Below the pieces are notes generated by a model. The model saw only the letters and a list, made by a program, of their open reading frames with translations, did no database searches and was not told where the DNA came from. The position numbers were made by a program, and so were the translations under genes. This document shows positions 63,112 through 64,000 of a DNA stretch of 64,000 nt, one piece after another; positions within the stretch are counted from its first letter, which is position 1, and the number at the start of each line of letters is the position of its first letter. The DNA comes from Thiohalomonas denitrificans (GTDB taxonomy: Bacteria; Pseudomonadota; Gammaproteobacteria; Thiohalomonadales; Thiohalomonadaceae). The stretch is from NCBI RefSeq assembly GCF_900102855.1, contig NZ_FMWD01000001.1, positions 138,766 to 202,765 of the forward strand. The letters are read 5' to 3'.

Positions 63112-64000
63112 CTATTTTGCTTCCTTCATCAAATCGATGAAGTGGTCGAAAAGGGGCGCCACATCACGCGGGCCGGGGCTCGCCTCCGGATGACCCTGGA
63201 AACTGAAGGCCGGACAGTCGGTGCGGTGAATACCCTGGAGCGAACCGTCGAACAGGGAACGATGGGTGGCCTTCAGGTTGGCCGGCAGACTGGATTCATC
63301 CACGGAGAAGCCATGGTTCTGACTGGTGATCATCACCTTTTTGGTCTCCAGGTCCTGCACCGGATGGTTGGCGCCGTGATGTCCGAATTTCATCTTTTCG
63401 GTCTTTGCCCCGCTGGCCAGCGCCAGCAGCTGGTGGCCGAGACAGATGCCGTAGGTGGGAATTCCGGCATCGAGAACCTTCTGAATGGCCCGAATCGCAT
63501 AGTCACACGGCTCCGGGTCGCCCGGCCCATTGGAGAGAAACACGCCATCCGGCTTCAGTTCCATCACCTTCTCAACCGGGGTCTCGGCCGGAACGACCGT
63601 GACACGGCAACCGCGATCCACCAGCATACGGAGGATATTGCGCTTGATGCCGTAATCCCAGGTGACCACGTGATACGGCAGCGCCTCCTCAATGGGTCCT
63701 TCGGGATGACCCGGCAATCCGCTCTCGAGATCCCAGCTCGCCTGTGCCCACTCGTAGGGCTGATGGGTGGAGACCTCTTTGGCGAGGTCCATCCCCTTCA
63801 GACCCGGAAAACCGCGGGCCGCCGCCAGGGCAGTATTCGCATCGATGTGTTCGCCGGCCATGATGCAGCCGTTCTGGGCGCCTTTCTCGCGCAGGACACG
63901 CGTCAGCCTGCGGGTATCGATATCGGCGATGCCCACCACGCTGTTCTTCTGCAGATACTTGTCGAGCGGCATCTCGCTACGCCAGTTGCTGGTAAGCAGA
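63112..64000 (-). CDS. carA: carbamoyl-phosphate synthase small subunit, 5' partial
   Basis: CarA hydrolyses glutamine to supply ammonia to CarB. The visible 296 codons run off the window edge; by family length about 80-90 N-terminal residues are missing. The class I amidotransferase domain is complete, with nucleophile cysteine in [10 protein letters not shown] and the histidine in [12 protein letters not shown]. An ATG at 63972 is internal, since the frame continues upstream with LTSNWRSE. Confidence 0.95.
   Translation of the reverse strand, partial: LLTSNWRSEMPLDKYLQKNSVVGIADIDTRRLTRVLREKGAQNGCIMAGEHIDANTALAAARGFPGLKGMDLAKEVSTHQPYEWAQASWDLESGLPGHPEGPIEEALPYHVVTWDYGIKRNILRMLVDRGCRVTVVPAETPVEKVMELKPDGVFLSNGPGDPEPCDYAIRAIQKVLDAGIPTYGICLGHQLLALASGAKTEKMKFGHHGANHPVQDLETKKVMITSQNHGFSVDESSLPANLKATHRSLFDGSLQGIHRTDCPAFSFQGHPEASPGPRDVAPLFDHFIDLMKEAK

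Overview
The window is a densely coded chromosomal segment of a GC-rich gammaproteobacterium. The gene families, an E. coli-like translation cluster and a 14-gene Complex I operon fit a Chromatiales- or Thiohalobacter-like sulfur-oxidiser lineage, but that placement is inference from gene content. Two genes are cut by the window edges: an FGGY sugar kinase at the left and carA at the right. No prophage, complete insertion sequence or CRISPR array is visible.

Left third (1-26.8 kb, accessory and metabolic). This holds a pentulose kinase-like gene, two class I/II aminotransferases, a CysZ-like membrane protein, a CbbY-like HAD phosphatase, dksA and gluQ. Next comes an operon that I recognise as cbrX-cbrA-cbrB: a small membrane protein, a symporter-fused sensor kinase and an NtrC-type sigma-54 activator. 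An acetate/short-chain acid block follows: a cNMP/CBS/DUF294 nucleotidyltransferase, a DUF4212 small subunit with a VC_2705-type Na+/solute symporter, a second DUF294 protein, a DnaQ-like exonuclease and acs. The most interesting signal is upstream of the first DUF294 gene. There a near-consensus sigma-54 promoter (12379-12394) lies about 80 bp downstream of two tandem TGTTAC-N5-GTAACA palindromes (12279-12317). A third such palindrome lies just upstream of cbrX. Together they suggest a self-contained CbrAB circuit that autoregulates and drives the acetate block. PilZ, PEBP, GGDEF and thioredoxin-fold genes follow, then a repeat-rich stretch.

Middle and right (26.8-64 kb, housekeeping, nearly all minus strand). 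Read in transcription order this is carA-carB-greA-DUF4149, (yhbY divergent), rlmE-ftsH-folP-glmM-tpiA-secG-tRNA-Leu(GAG)-nuoABCDEFGHIJKLMN-DUF2818-tRNA-fMet-rimP-nusA-infB-rbfA-truB-rpsO-pnp. The order matches the E. coli ftsH...leuU...metY-rimP-nusA-infB-rbfA-truB-rpsO-pnp region, with the nuo operon between the two tRNA genes. Readable regulatory elements include a tRNA-fMet promoter, two stacked terminators between tRNA-fMet and rimP (as in the E. coli metY operon), a terminator-like hairpin between rbfA and truB, and terminators after ftsH and pnp.

Intergenic repeats are unusually abundant. There are three copies of a CACGGGG-iteron palindrome, a 163-bp direct duplication, a 268-bp element with 19-bp perfect inverted ends, a 161-bp MITE-like element between infB and rbfA, a TGTAGG palindrome and several short tandem arrays. 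In at least five genes the stop codon lies inside such a repeat.
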